Source: Rhodamnia argentea | Taxonomy: Eukaryota; Streptophyta; Magnoliopsida; Myrtales; Myrtaceae | Assembly (NCBI RefSeq): GCF_020921035.1 | Contig: NC_063156.1 | Location: forward strand, 27,390,283 to 27,454,282 | Reading direction: 5' to 3' | Length of the DNA: 64,000 bases | Part shown: positions 14,164-31,141 of the stretch, one piece after another | How positions within the stretch are numbered: position 1 is the first letter of the stretch | Layout: each line of letters opens with the position of its first letter | Made by a program: the position numbers and the translations under genes | The notes under the pieces: generated by a model | Told to the model about the DNA's origin: nothing | Databases searched by the model: none | Seen by the model: only the letters and a program-made list of their open reading frames with translations

Positions 14164-14471
14164 AAGTCTCATTACTATACCAGAATCCTTGAAGCAATTT
14201 TATCTTGGAGATTAATTGTAAAATGAGTGAGCTGCCGTTTTAATTTCTGTATTTTTTTATATACACAGGTATTAAACTCTTGAGAAGTTGACTGTGATTG
14301 ACTGAGCAGCCACAGCAGTGCACATGGAAAATGATATTAAGGTATTAGAATAGGCCATTGAATACAGCCAGAATTTTCTTCTTTTAAACTTATACCTGTT
14401 CCCAAACATTTTGTCGTTGTGATTAGATGAATTATATAGTTGAATCAAGAACTGAGAGGCTCATGCTCATG

Positions 14472-18715
<4,244 letters not shown>

Positions 18716-18806
18716 TCGTGCGGCGGTTGGGTAATGGCTGTGGAGGAATGTGAGAATTTCGATATTTGAATTGTTATTTTTTCTTTCAATCAAAACAAAA
18801 AAATTG

Positions 18807-18807
18807 T

Positions 18808-18840
<33 letters not shown>

Positions 18841-18843
18841 TAT
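18807..18843. repeat. (CA)n/(TA)n compound microsatellite upstream of glutathione reductase
   Basis: An ACACAC run followed by a TATATA run about 95-130 bases upstream of the reductase start codon. It sits where a leader or core promoter would be, and the TA run could act as a TATA region; this is position-based inference. Confidence 0.85.
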
Positions 18844-19011
18844 ATTTGAGCTCAAAATCAATTTGGATTTCATCTCTCTCTCTTTGGCTGAAGAGGATTG
18901 CATATGGGATGACGTGATCATGCAAAAGAATGTTGCACACAAGGTGTCGTTTGGAGCTTCAGAGTATTGTAGGTTGATAATGCCGGATGTTTTAAAACTC
19001 TTTATGCCGGA

Positions 19012-19645
19012 GAAAATTATCAAAAAAAATCTTAAATCTATTATAATTGTGCAAATTCAATCTTACATATTTTTTTTCGTGTTAATTAGATCATAAATCT
19101 TTTAAATTTGTGCTAATTCAATCCATTCGGTCGGTTGACATTGATGTGATAATTTTTAATGATATTTAAAATTTAAATTTTTTCTTTCTTTTTCTCTTTT
19201 CTTTCCTTACTTTCTTCCATTTTTTTTTCCTTCCCACATGCCCGCGAGGATCATTCGAGCTCATCGGCAACTAGGCAAGAGTCTCAAAGCCCTTGCTCAA
19301 CCTTCCCAGTGTGCGTGAGGCAGGGGTAGCCTCACCAATAGCGGGCAAAGGCGAGGTTGCCCTTGCTCGTGATGGCCGGTGAGCTTCGGCCACGGCTCGC
19401 CGATCGGTGGGAAGGAAAAAATAAAAATAAAAAGAAAATATAAAATAACAACAAATTTGGAAAAATACTAAATTATTATTAAAAATTGCGTATGTTAGAG
19501 TCGGCGACAACACATTAGTGTCGATCGGTCAAATAAATTGAATTGGTACAAATGCAAATGGTTCAAAACTCAATTGACAAAAAAAAAAATTTAAAACCGA
19601 ATTGACATAATTATAATAGTTTCAGGATTTTTTTTAGCAATTTTC
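19012..19645. repeat. Inverted-repeat element with GC-rich core
   Basis: The left end (gaaaattatcaaaaaaaatc, then ttaaatctattataattgtg) is matched by the reverse complement of the right end (gaaaattgctaaaaaaaatc, then ctgaaactattataattatg). Between the AT-rich arms is a GC-rich core at about 19240-19410 with ttgcccttgctcgtgatggc. No open frame of interest. Similar architecture occurs at 31.1 and 45.0 kb. Confidence 0.65.
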
Positions 19646-20012
19646 CTCTCAATGCTCCTCAACATAGATACTTCATGGGAAAACTCATATTCCTTTTTTT
19701 TTTTTTCTAAGTACCATCTTTTTAAGATTATTTAATCTAACGTTTGACTATTTCACTGTCGCACAAAAAAAACTTTTTGAATTTCCGGTAGAAGGAAACT
19801 TCGCTAAGGAAAAAGCTCTCGACATGGTTGTGTCAGGCTAGGTAAGGCCCGACATCACACGTAGCTCATGCTGGTCGCGCCCATGGGGCCTTGACGAGTT
19901 AGGTGAAATCATTTCTGGTTATGCTTAAAAAAAAAAAAAAAAGTTAAAGTTAACAATGCTAAGTTTTATAATGTCTTTTAACAATAGGTCCACGCTTTTT
20001 TTTTTTCTCTTT
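19646..20012. other. AT-rich spacer
   Basis: No gene or structured repeat seen, apart from homopolymer runs. Confidence 0.5.
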
Positions 20013-21270
20013 TTGCTAAAACACTCCCCTAACAAAGTGTTATGACCGATTCACCTATTATGGGTCCCACCTTTGAGCATCTTCAACCTTTTTTTTTGGT
20101 CGAATCATCTTCAACTTTCTCTTGGTGTTTTTTTTTCTTTTCTTTTTTGCGGGTCCCACTTTCCTTTCTCTCCATGCCACTTTCAGCATCTTTCTCTCTT
20201 TCTCTCTCTTGTAGAGAATGCAAACCATAATTTGCCTCCACAAAAAAGCACATAACTTAGTCGAATGATGTTTTCCCGGTCTAATTGGTGGTTGGGCAAG
20301 TTATGGAATAATTTCTCCATTCAAAACCGACCCAATATAATATAGAGAAGAGATCCAACCATACTTTGCATCCCTACCAATAGACTTTACGAGCTAAAAG
20401 CCAAACATGCATTTGGCATGCTCACTGATTTTACACTTTCTCAAGAAGTGGAAACAAAAAGGTAAAAATTTTCCATTAATGTTCTGAAATGAGACTAAAA
20501 CTGAAATTGCTTGGAAAAAAGAACCTTCATCATTTGCTGAGTCCAAACCACAATTAGACCAATATTATAAGGAGCTATCAAAATATGCGCCTTGAAATCA
20601 TTAAGCCAAATAGATTGCATAAAAGAAAGAGGTCAACGAAACCATGTCCGGGGTAATTTTCATCGAAAAGAATACTCAAAAAATAAAATGCATGCTCTTG
20701 GGAAAAAATAAAAAAATAATCATTAAGTTCATAGTTAGAAATTAATGGGATGATAAACTTTTTTTCACTTGGTGAAAGCAAAATTCTTTGGGATGGAATA
20801 AGTGAAAAATTTCAACTAACAGAATTCCCAGATGGAGAGAAACTCAGCAATGCCAAAACCATCAACTTAATCAAATTCAACAATTACAATTAATTTATCA
20901 ATACCACTTTTCCCAGCCATAAAAAAGAGATGAAAGAAGAAAAAAGACCTCCAGACTTCATTGACCCTAACCCATCACAAAAAAAAAATTACCACATTAC
21001 TCAACACTAAGTAATACTTCGAATTTAATCAATTTATCAAGCACCCACCATAGAAACCGATAGAAAAATCATCTCAAACGTCGAAGAAAACAAAGTAAAA
21101 GGGGAGAGAAAGAGAGAAGCATAAAGATGAAGGAAAATGGGACTCGCCAAAGATGAAGGAAAATGGGACTCGCAAAAGATGAAAACATTAAGAAAATGCA
21201 AATGATGCTAAAAGGTGGGATCCACAATGGGTAAAATGGTTACAATACTTTGTTGGAGTGTATTTTACCC
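20013..21270. mobile_element. Non-autonomous element with about 75-bp inverted ends, 1.26 kb
   Basis: The left end (tttgctaaaacactcc, then aacaaagtgttatgacc, then tgggtcccacctttgagcatc) matches the reverse complement of the right end (tttgggtaaaatacactcc, aacaaagtattgtaacc, tggatcccaccttttagcatc). The interior is AT-rich without coding capacity. Near the right end, at about 21124-21178, a 27-base unit (aaagatgaaggaaaatggga) is tandemly duplicated. The target duplication was not resolved, so the superfamily is open. Confidence 0.65.
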
Positions 21271-22868
21271 AAACTGAAAGTGGAAAAAGCATGGCCCTTT
21301 TCAATAATGATATGTAATTTCACATATCCCAAAAGCAAGCGTAAACATATCAATCAATAGTGAAACCTGTTTTTATTAGTGACTTACCATAATGAGTTAT
21401 CAATTTCATCAATTTGGCAGCCAGTAACCTTTCATCAAAAGCTCCGACCAAAAACAAAAAAAAACCTTTCATTAAAAGCTATTCACTTGTTATGAATATT
21501 TTGCTTGGTTTAATGGTCAAATGTTGTCTAAACTAGCAAACTGTGTGTTCGTCTCACATAATTTAATGCAACAATAGAGATTTATCCGACTCGTACCGTG
21601 CTCAATTTTCATGGATTAAAAATCCACTTAAAGGTGTTGGCTCTGACATCGTTTAACCACTCGACAAGAAAAATCCATTTAAATTGATACATAAACTATA
21701 ATTGATCGGTAAAATTCATTTATATCTAGATTCATTTATATTACACACATTGATGGTGAAGGAAAATAAATCTTTGCAAGCGATATTCATCATTGTCCTA
21801 CCGAAGATGGATTTAGTCGAAGGGCCAAAAGCTACCACATAAAATCATGAAAAAAAAGTGCATTTAAAATCCTGAATTTTGTGTGAGGAACCCAAATAAA
21901 TCCTCAATCTTTCAATTTATGCAGTTATTCCCGGAATCTTGCCGGAAAAAAAAAAGTTCAATTGAATTTATTCCGTTGAAAATTGCTTACACGGCTGTCA
22001 TCAATAATTGCTTGCATGGTAGCATGAAGAGAGTGCTACGTTAGGGAAAATCGAAGAATAACTGACCAGCTTGCCTTACTTCATTTTTGCAAACCGATTC
22101 AGGACTCGCTCGCACCGATGAGAAGATCTGAAACTTGATTGCATCTCATGTCCGATTTTTTTTTTTTTTTAGGACTTCCAATGTAGCTATTTTCATAACC
22201 GATCCTTACATCTCTTACATTTTCCTTTATCAAGAAGGAATCAGCTTGATAATTGAGGTGTTGGTCAAGTTGTCACTTTGATAACGAAATCCACCACAAA
22301 ATGGGCAGAAAAAATGGCAAATCCATTTGGAAGAAAAAGAAAGATTCCGTGAATCCAATTGCAAAAGAATAAATGGGACAAAAGCAGTTGAGTAGGGTTC
22401 TCCAAGTTGTTGACCGGAATCTCTCTTCCCCTTCACTCGAATAAATTCCCCAAATTCATTTTGTTATTATTATTATCATCATTATTATTCGTATAATTAT
22501 TGGATAAATTGACACAAACAATTTTTAAATTTTTAATTTATTCAATTTGATCCCTGAACTTTTAATACTTCAGATTAGCCTCTCGACTATATTAAAATAT
22601 TCGATAGGAACGACATTCGACATTGCACTAAAATTTTAAAAAATTATACATAATAGATTAAAATTTTTGTAATTACGTTGTGTATTAAATCAAAATTCAT
22701 TTACCAGTCATTATCCAAAATTATTTCTATTTTTCTCCATTTTTCACATCACTAAATAAATAAAACAGTTACAAAACAGCAGAGCGATGTGTTCCTGCGA
22801 ATTCTTGTTCTTGCTGAGTAGATTCTTGCTCCTGTTCTTGTTCTTGTTCTACTTTCCTCTCTCTCTGA
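21271..22868. other. Intergenic DNA and promoter region of the pfkB kinase
   Basis: AT-rich with no supported gene. The last 100 bases contain a TAAATAAATAAAAC stretch near 22753 that could serve the downstream gene as a TATA-like element; weak evidence. Confidence 0.4.
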
Positions 22869-25800
22869 ATGCATCACTCCGCAATCGCTCCGAAACGCCC
22901 GCTCCTCTTCCATGTGACCTTATCCGAAAACCCTCCGCTCAGTCTCCCGATTCCGCTGACCCCGTCTCTCGCCGCTCGGTGGCATCCCCGCTCCGCTTCT
23001 TCCTTCTTCAGCTGCAGGGGCGACGGCGATGCTCTCGCCGCCGCCAGGCTCCACCGCTCCGCTCCGCCCGGCTCAGCCACCGCCGGCTGCGGCGGCTGCT
23101 GCTTGAGCGACGTGAAGGTGCGCGGCATTGTGGCCAAGGACGTCGATGTCGCCACGCTCGGGAATCTCTGCGTGGACATCGTCCTCAACGTCCCTGCTCT
23201 GCCCCCGCCGTCTAAGGAGGAGAGGAGGGCTTATATGGAAGAGCTGTCTGCTTCTCCACCCGATAAGGTCAGTCGAGGAACTTAAAATGCTTCGGGTGTT
23301 TTGTTCCCCCAGCATTCTGTGTGAAGTGGTGGCGATTCTTCAGTTTACTTTGCCTTTGGTTTCTAGTCGCTTGTCCTGTTTGGAGGTGCGTTGCGCCTAA
23401 TGGTAGATCCGATTTTTCATAGCTCGGACAAAATTTGGAAATTCGCTGTTTGAGATGTTAGGTAAATGACAATTGGCTGAGATAGTTTGGTCCTTTCCTT
23501 CCCTTGGCCACTTTGAAAAGATAGATTGCTAGATGACATGAGAGAAAGGGCTTCAGCTCCATTTAGTTTCAAATAGGACCGAATAGCAATTGCATCCTCT
23601 AAAATTCTGGACACTCCCGCTGGGTCGGTAAGATGGAACCTGTTGTTGGACGTTGTACTGGTTTCAAAGGTAGACAGATTCTCAAAGCAAACAGACCCTG
23701 AAACTATAGGTTATTCTGCTTTTGAGTGTTGGACAGTTGACCCTGGTCTTTAGATGCTGCTCTGCTGCGGTGCCTCAGTCTGAGCGGGACGTGATAGATT
23801 GATAGGACTTTGTCATGTGGGTCCAATAACTGTGCATGGTAGAGCAAGAGAACTTGCTAATCCCATATGATGACTGAGGGTATTAGTCAATCAAGTTGTT
23901 CGTGATTGTTTTTCAGGAAACGCTGTTGAGTGTATGTACTTTTGCAATTTCTTTTGTTATTTGTTTGTGCTTTCGTGCATAGCGATACTGGGAAGCTGGA
24001 GGCAACTGCAATACTGCTATAGGAGCAGCAAGATTGGGGCTCAACTGTACTGCAATTGGTCATGTGGGTAACGAAATTTATGGGAAGTTCCTCGTAGATG
24101 TCCTTCAGGATGAGGGCATTCATATGGTTGGGATTAATGAAGATGCCAATGTGGACAACTCCAGTGCCTCGTATGAAACACTTTTATGCTGGGTTCTCGT
24201 GGATCCATTGCAAAGACATGGATTTTGCAGGTAAACTTACTAAAAGCATTGCTCGTCTTTTATCTTTGTTGGAATTGTTTAACATTTTTGTCACTATCAC
24301 TTTTCAACACTACAGTACATATTTGTCGAGAATATTTCTGATAGAAGGCCTGATTGTACCTATTCTTTTACCAGTCGAGCTGATTTTAGAAAGGAACCTG
24401 CATTCAGTTGGATGAATAAACTATCTGCTGAAGTAAAGCTGGCTATTACGCGGTCAAAGATCTTATTCTGCAACGGTTATGGCTTTGATGAACTGTTGCC
24501 TGATTTAATAACCTCAGCTCTAGATTATGCTGTCGAGGTTGGTACATCAATCTTTTTTGACCCCGGACCACGAGGAAAGAGCCTTTCCAAAGGAACACCA
24601 GAAGAACGTAGGGCACTTAGAAAGATCCTGGAGATGAGTGACGTTCTTCTTCTTACTTCTGATGAGGTTCAACTCTTTCCTTGAAATGTTCTTTCAATGA
24701 TCCCCAGTACTATTCTTGCAACTCTATTCTGTTGTTTGGGGATTTTCTTATCATGGATTCTGAATGATGTGATAATCTTGTAGCCTTGCCAAGTTTTCTT
24801 TTTACTCATGCCTTTTCCTTTTACCCTCAAGTGGCCACTATAATGTCCATTCAGAAAGTCTTGCTATTTTTCTCCTTTAAGATCTTGTTTCTTATTGGCG
24901 GTTAATTTAGGTGCTTTGATGAAGCATTACCCTCCTTACTCTTTCAATGCCATTTTACATGGTTTTCAGTGTGTGTAGCTCTGGAGCTTTTATCATCTTC
25001 ACTTGTTTACCTTAGCTCCCAAACTTTCACTGGTTTGCTTAGTCAATCCTCTCTTGTGTCCAAATAACCTTACTTCAACATGCTGAATTTTCATTTTTAC
25101 CCAACTACGCTTGTTACTAGTCCTCTAATGTTCGTTATCTCGTAGTGAGTTAGTGTCACCATTGATGCAGCTAAAATTTCAGCCAGATGCAAATCAACAC
25201 GCACTTTTTTTTGTGTTGCCTCATGTTATTTAGCACTTTCTTCTTAATTGGCAAAGATATCTGACATGATTTTTTTTTTTTTTGTTCTCAAGTCTGAAAG
25301 AGTTATTCATTGTAATGGTCTCTTCTGTATAATATAAGTAACATGCAAATAAGTGCAATTTACTTTGAAAGGCAAATGCAGAAATATCGTAATTGCGTTT
25401 GTATCAATCACCGGAAAGCATAGCATGTAACAAATTACAAGTTTGCATGTGTTGTGGGGGTTCCAATGATGGGTGCGGGCAAAATGATTGTCCAAGAGAG
25501 AAGTTGAATCTATTGTAATAATGTCTCGGAACTCTGTTTACATGTTCTCCTTGTCATGACATATTGGATCTGCACTCTATCTATCCTGCCAATCTCTATT
25601 CAGTACTTCTGTCTTTCCTAATATAGATTTTCTGTTATTCAATTGCTTGGATTCAGGCTGAGTCACTGACTGGAATTAATGACCCGATTCTAGCTGGACA
25701 GGAGTTGCTAAAACAAGGTGTACGCATGAAGTGGGTTGTCATTAAAATGGGTACTAGAGGTTCCATCATCATCACAGGATCAAGTATATCTTGTGCACCT

Positions 25801-27200
25801 GCATTCAAGGTTTGTAAATACTCGCAGTGACGCACTCATGTATGTCATCCTCATTCTTCTACTAATATTATCTCACAAGCGGAGGATCTTATGCTCAATC
25901 CTAAACATAATCTGGTTTAGTTGGACTTGACCCAAGAACAATTGCATGATTGGGCCCTGCTTATTGTGTAGGGGTATGCCAAACTTGGGGCTTTATATGT
26001 GCATTCAGCAGATTAACCTACCCAGGGCCATAATCAGGTCTAATAAAATTTTCCGTGTTCAAAGTGCATTCAGCAGATTAACCTGCCCAAGGGCCATAAT
26101 CAGGTCTAGTAAAATTTTCCGCGTTCAAGTATGTTTCTGGGGGACTTATTCTCCTCAGTCAGTAAGGCTACTCTTGGTGAACCAGGATAAAAGTTGGGAT
26201 AGGTCTTATTCTGTGTTTGGTTGCTGTCCAAGACTGAATAAGGCTGGATATAATAGGGATATAACCTGAATAAAAATATCCCATTTGTAAAAAAAGAAAA
26301 GAAGTTTAATGATGATGCTCACACCTTGAGTGTGAAGAAGAGTCTTATTCTTTTACCTTCATTGCATAATTGAAACCTTTTGGAATTGGATGTTGAATTG
26401 TCTGCCTAATGACATGAAAGTTGACATCGCTAGCGGTGGTATATCTTTATGGATGGGAAAATCGGGGGACTGTTTAGTTAAGAATTATTCGCTGTCACTG
26501 ACCAGGGCAACTGAGAGCTTCCTTTTTACAAGAAGAATGGAGTTTCAAATGTCACTCGTCAACAGGGTCGGTTGTCTGTACCAAGATTGGTTTATTGGGT
26601 AGCCGTATTGATGGTACTAAATTTTGATAGGAGTCTATGATTGTTTTTTCTATTTCAAGATGATTCTATTACGCAAACTTTTAGAATTGTTTGTTGGCTT
26701 AACACTTCAAGTTTCATGATGGCTAAATGTCTTGGCATCCACTTTTTTCTGCTTGTCAAACTCTCATCTTCAGTTGTTCCATATTTGATAATCCTACTAT
26801 AACTCGTGGTCAGGTGAATGTGGTCGACACTGTTGGTTGTGGAGATAGTTTTGGAGCTGCTATTGCCTATGGTTTCATCCATAATATTCCTTTGATGAAC
26901 ACATTAGCACTCGCGAATGCAGTTGGTGCTGCAACGGCTATGGGTTGCGGCGCAGGCAGGAATGTGGCAAAATTAGATCAGGCTATAGAACTCATGAAAG
27001 CTTCAAATCTCAATGAAGATGACAAATTTTGGAACTTAGTTCTCGGTGAGAAAAAGGATTCTTGTGAAATTAGCATTCTTTCGAAGATGGTCATCAACGG
27101 GAAGAGTGCTCAGGTGAATCGGGTACCCTTGCGAAAAGTGGTCTCTGAACTGCTGCCTGAGCTTGAGCCTGCACGGTCAAAGAGTTCAGTTACATTTTGA
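22869..27200 (+). CDS. pfkB/ribokinase-family carbohydrate kinase, probably plastid-targeted, 5 exons
   Basis: Exons: 22869-23267, 23983-24230, 24375-24666, 25657-25809, 26814-27200; phases agree, giving 1479 nt and 492 residues. The N-terminal region (about 1-80) is Ser/Arg/Pro-rich and transit-peptide-like. The kinase domain starts with DVATLGNLCVDIVLNVPALP, and the pfkB signature region reads EAGGNCNTAIGAARLGLNC. The C-terminal signature VDTVGCGDSFGAAIAYGF carries the anion-hole GCGD with the catalytic base Asp375. These motifs show ATP-dependent phosphorylation of a sugar or nucleoside; the substrate cannot be told from sequence alone. The start at 22869 was chosen because it is the first ATG in the frame that reaches the domain; an ATG at 22787 lies in another frame. 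Intron 4 (about 1 kb) carries a 65-bp tandem duplication. Confidence 0.9.
25999..26129. repeat. 65-bp tandem duplication in intron 4 of the pfkB gene
   Basis: Units 25999-26063 and 26064-26129 both begin gtgcattcagcagattaacc and differ at only a few positions. Confidence 0.85.
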
Positions 27201-29161
27201 TTGGATCATTGCATTGATATCTCAGCTCCATGCTCCATATGGCCAGATTAAGCTTGAGAGACGAAGCTAGGCCGCAAGGTGAAAGGAGAAACCTCATTAG
27301 AGGGACTCCTGAGATGAAGTCTTCCTGGGCCATTTTTGGGGAAGCTCTAGTTTTCACGTAAGTTGGTAAAAATGGGTACTTTTTTTTTTTGGTAAAAATG
27401 GGTACTTGAGTTGGAGCTTTTGTTGCTAATTCTTGTGCTGTTTTCTTTTTGGGGGGATCAATAACTGCTTTACTGCTGGGCATCCCTTCTTAGACGAACT
27501 TGTGCAGTTATAAAGTACACAATTGCTTCACTATTCTTAAGTTAGGACCGCCAACTTCTTTCAAGGCTAAGATTGGAAATGAAATGGACAGAGATTCCTC
27601 TTTCTGCATCGAACTTCGTCTTCAAGATATCACAACTTCATAATTTGACAGGGGAATGAATCCTTTTTGCCGCCACAAGACTGGGGACTAAAAGCAGGCA
27701 TGGGAATCACTTGTGTTATGATTCAGGCATATCAAATTAATCAAGTTCTTCGACGACAGTGCTTTTCTAGGATATCAGGGCAACAGATTCTTTCTTTGTT
27801 TAATCCTCGCGCTTTCAATTATTTGGACTTTGGAATATGTATCATCGCAGGGAACCTATAGATTTTAGCATCTTGAAGAGAGGCGTCAATGAATATTCAG
27901 AAACAATTCTTGCTCAAGATCATTAAATCGATCCTTTGTGATACATCAGTAATAGAAGTGGGATCATTAGACACACAAGTAATCAATTCATTTGAAGGGT
28001 TTGGTTTATTAACAATTTACATAGCAACTTCAGGACATCACATATCAGTTCCGGCCTCCCAAAACTTCTACATTGCTGTAGGGGAGACTCTTTCATTGGA
28101 AAAAGATGTGATTGCATAGTCAACTAGCACCACCAGCAGAAACAAGTACAAATTACATAGCAACAGGTACATTCCACCCAACTCATCATATATATATTAG
28201 TGTTAGGAAGGATAAGCCATGATGAATCGAGTGCCAAGGAAAATACAAGGTGCATAGACTTGAGGAAAAGCCGAAGTTGCGGACTCTTGATCGAGCAACG
28301 TGAGCATACAGTTCGAGTAACAGTTGAAAAACAAGACCGGCTCAAACTTCTTCAACGCATTACTCTTCTTCGACTAAAGTACATCAAGCCCAGCATTTCA
28401 ACATTAAGAACTCCAGCTGTGCCAGTGTCTCGGTAGAATCGTTTTGGACCTTTCCCTCAGTTCATCCCTCCTTTTTGCTGCAACAGTCCAGAGCCTTCCT
28501 CCAACTCCACTCTAGCTCATCACCGCAGAGAACCTTATAACCATTCTCCTACCTCCTGGAAAAGAACAGCCCCAACTACGAACTCCAAACATATTTTGGC
28601 GTGTCCTTTCCATTTCCAAATGCACCACATGAGACCTGCTGGTGCAGAGCTCCAAAACTTCTTAGAGATATGAGTCTCCAACACAGGCATTCCAACAACT
28701 ACAAGGAAAGAGAAAGAGGAAAGATAAAATGGGCCAAATTGCCTTGTAGATAAGCAACTCTTAGGGAATCGATCTAGACTAGATGAGATGCCAGTGCCAT
28801 TCAACTAGCTGCCAGAATGAGTTCAAGAGACAACTGGAGGGCACGATCTATCCTGTCTTCTACTCTATAAAGCAAAAAAGCATAAGACTTATGGAGCGGC
28901 CAAACATAAAGCAATTATGTATGGACGGACATGCCAAGGGTGAACCACATGCTTCTTCACATGTATTCAATTGTCACAAAAACCTGTATCAATTGTAACC
29001 TCTAAACGACCTATGAAGACCACAATGCCCAACCTAGTGGAGTACAACAGACAATTTAAGTTATCGTCAGCCAGAAATCGCAATTGATGCTGGTCATGTC
29101 TGCTGCAGTCCTCCTGCAAAAAGCATGCCAATGACCAAACAGTGTCTTCTACCACAGACTT
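27201..29161. other. Convergent 3' flanks of the pfkB and first PPR genes
   Basis: No gene supported. A short tandem duplication (ggtaaaaatgggtact) is at about 27366-27413. The last 200 bases before the PPR stop resemble the DNA just downstream of the second PPR gene (40770-40974), showing that the duplicated unit extends past the coding sequence. Confidence 0.6.
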
Positions 29162-31036
29162 TCAAGAAGGGAATGCTGGAAGTAAAGTCAGATACTCGTG
29201 ATAATTTTTATTCTTTGCAAGCAAGTCAAAAACTATAGATGCTGTGGTTGCATCTGGTCTTATATTTTTTCCTGCCATTTTCTTAAGCAGCTCAATCACC
29301 TCCAATGCCTCGTGATTTTGACAAAGAGCACGCATTAATGTGTTGAATGTGACGACATTTGGAGCACAGCCATTGTCTTCCATTTTCACAAATAGCTCAT
29401 TTGCCTCTTTCACTTGACCTTGTCGGCAGAGCCCATTTATCATGATAGAGTATGTTAAAACATCTGGTGCTAACCCATCCTTCTGCAACATGTGAAATAA
29501 GTCCCACGCAGCTTTCAGATTCCCTTCTTTGCACAACCCATCAATGAGGCAATTGAAGGTCGTAACATTTGCCTTTCCTTTGCAATCTTTGGAATGAAAC
29601 AAATCCAATGCATCTGAAAGCAAATTATTCTTGCATAGTCCGTCCAGAAGTATGTTGAATGTGCGTGAACTGGGTTCCACTTCATGACGTTTCATTTCAA
29701 AAAACAATTCACGTGCATCAACAACCTTACCTTTGCGGAAAAAACCAAGCATTAAAGTGTTAAAAGTAACTTCTGTCGGCTTAACGCCATTATTAATCAT
29801 CTTCTTATGCACATTCATGGCTTCTTCCATATTAACCTGATTGCAATACCCATTGATCAGCACATTGAAGCTGACTTCGTTAACTGGACCACCCATATTC
29901 ATCAAATGAGCAAGCAGTTCCCTTGCCTCATCGACCTTACCCGCTGAACACAAGCCATCCATTATCGTGCTATAGGTAACAATACTAGGACCTACACCCT
30001 TCTCAATCATCAATTTGAGCATGTTTTCGGCTTCTTTGAACTTCCCCTGCTTGTAAAGAACATTCAACAAAGCATTAAATGTAATTATATCAGGCTCGAT
30101 TCTTTGATCCACCATCTCATCAAGCAAATCCGTGGCTTCCTTGTACTGTCCTATGCAACACAAGCCGTGTATCAGCGTGTTGTAAACAACCAAATTTGGT
30201 GAAATACCATTACCTTTCATCTCCATGAAAAGTTTGCTGGCCTCTTCTAGTAACCCGTCTTTGCAAAGTCCATCAATAATAGCACCATAGCAAACTATAT
30301 TCGACTTGCATACAGCGCTATGTTCACCATTGCTGGTCAGTATTTCTTCATGTAACTTGAGTGCCGTGCTCGTATTACCGGTCTGACACAACCCACTAAT
30401 CAAAGTGCCATAAGTAACAACGTCCGGTCTGCAACCCAAACGCACCATTTTCTTGAACAAGGCCACCCCTTCACCAATTTTATGCTTTAAGCACAGTCCC
30501 TTCAGCAATTGATTATAGGTGACTATATCAGGGCAATAACCTCGGCGAAAAATCGCCCCCAAAACTGCGAAAGCATCGTTTACCCGTCTCTCATTGCAGA
30601 AGCAGTTCAACAAAATCTTCAGCACAAAATAGTCAGACAGAAGCCCAGCAACTTCCAGCTTTCTGCGAAGAGAAATCACTGCAGAGTAAAACTTCTTCTT
30701 AGCTAAGGCACCCAATAACACGCGAAACCACCAAGTGGGAGGAATAGGTCGAATAGAGATCATGCGATCGAAATGGCGGAGCGCTTCGTCCACGGTGAAA
30801 TCCCCTGATTTACACTTCTTCTCGAGGAAAAGAGTGAATAGAGCTCGGTCTTCTGTGTCAGCGGAAAGCGTGGATTCTGGGGGCGGAGGCGGGTCTCGAC
30901 CAGCGAGATCTTGTGAAAGATTTAATTTTTGAGAAGAATTTCTAAGTGGGTGTGTAAAGAGAGAGGAAAGTTTACCTTTTGCAGCTGAAGAAGAAGAAGA
31001 AGAAGAAGAAGAAGAAAACAGAGTCCTGGAAGCCAT
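29162..31036 (-). CDS. P-class PPR protein, RFL (Restorer-of-fertility-like) type, copy 1
   Basis: A single-exon 624-residue protein. The N-terminus is Ser-rich (nine to ten serines encoded by a GAA/TTC repeat) and compatible with a mitochondrial presequence. About thirteen 35-residue pentatricopeptide repeats follow, from about residue 135 to 595; the third is extended to about 41 residues. Typical repeats read VTYNQLLKGLCLK and VTTFNCLIDGLCKEG. The ILLNCFCNERRV then FRRGYCPD block is typical of the RFL clade, whose members bind specific mitochondrial transcripts and can silence cytoplasmic male sterility genes. No C-terminal E, DYW or SMR domain is present. The start is supported by the paralogue at 41-43 kb, which begins MASKALRSSSS where this one begins MASRTLFSSSS. 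No lesions are seen, so it is predicted to be functional. Confidence 0.93.
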   Translation of the reverse strand: MASRTLFSSSSSSSSSSAAKGKLSSLFTHPLRNSSQKLNLSQDLAGRDPPPPPESTLSADTEDRALFTLFLEKKCKSGDFTVDEALRHFDRMISIRPIPPTWWFRVLLGALAKKKFYSAVISLRRKLEVAGLLSDYFVLKILLNCFCNERRVNDAFAVLGAIFRRGYCPDIVTYNQLLKGLCLKHKIGEGVALFKKMVRLGCRPDVVTYGTLISGLCQTGNTSTALKLHEEILTSNGEHSAVCKSNIVCYGAIIDGLCKDGLLEEASKLFMEMKGNGISPNLVVYNTLIHGLCCIGQYKEATDLLDEMVDQRIEPDIITFNALLNVLYKQGKFKEAENMLKLMIEKGVGPSIVTYSTIMDGLCSAGKVDEARELLAHLMNMGGPVNEVSFNVLINGYCNQVNMEEAMNVHKKMINNGVKPTEVTFNTLMLGFFRKGKVVDARELFFEMKRHEVEPSSRTFNILLDGLCKNNLLSDALDLFHSKDCKGKANVTTFNCLIDGLCKEGNLKAAWDLFHMLQKDGLAPDVLTYSIMINGLCRQGQVKEANELFVKMEDNGCAPNVVTFNTLMRALCQNHEALEVIELLKKMAGKNIRPDATTASIVFDLLAKNKNYHEYLTLLPAFPS

Positions 31037-31141
31037 TGCTGTTGAACAAAGGATCCTAAGGCTTCTCGATAATCCAACTCAACTCATCGTCACTACAGAC
31101 GGGTTTTGCTTTCATTTAAAAAAATAAAAAAAAAATAAAAA
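31037..31141. other. Short 5' flank of PPR copy 1
   Basis: An inverted-repeat element begins about 100 bases upstream of the start codon, so the native promoter is either very short or includes the repeat. Confidence 0.4.

Noticed and set aside
22787-23215. 142-residue frame with a hydrophobic start overlapping exon 1 of the pfkB gene
   Set aside because: It is in a different frame from the kinase domain and cannot be joined to it; the 22869 frame reads directly into the pfkB fold.
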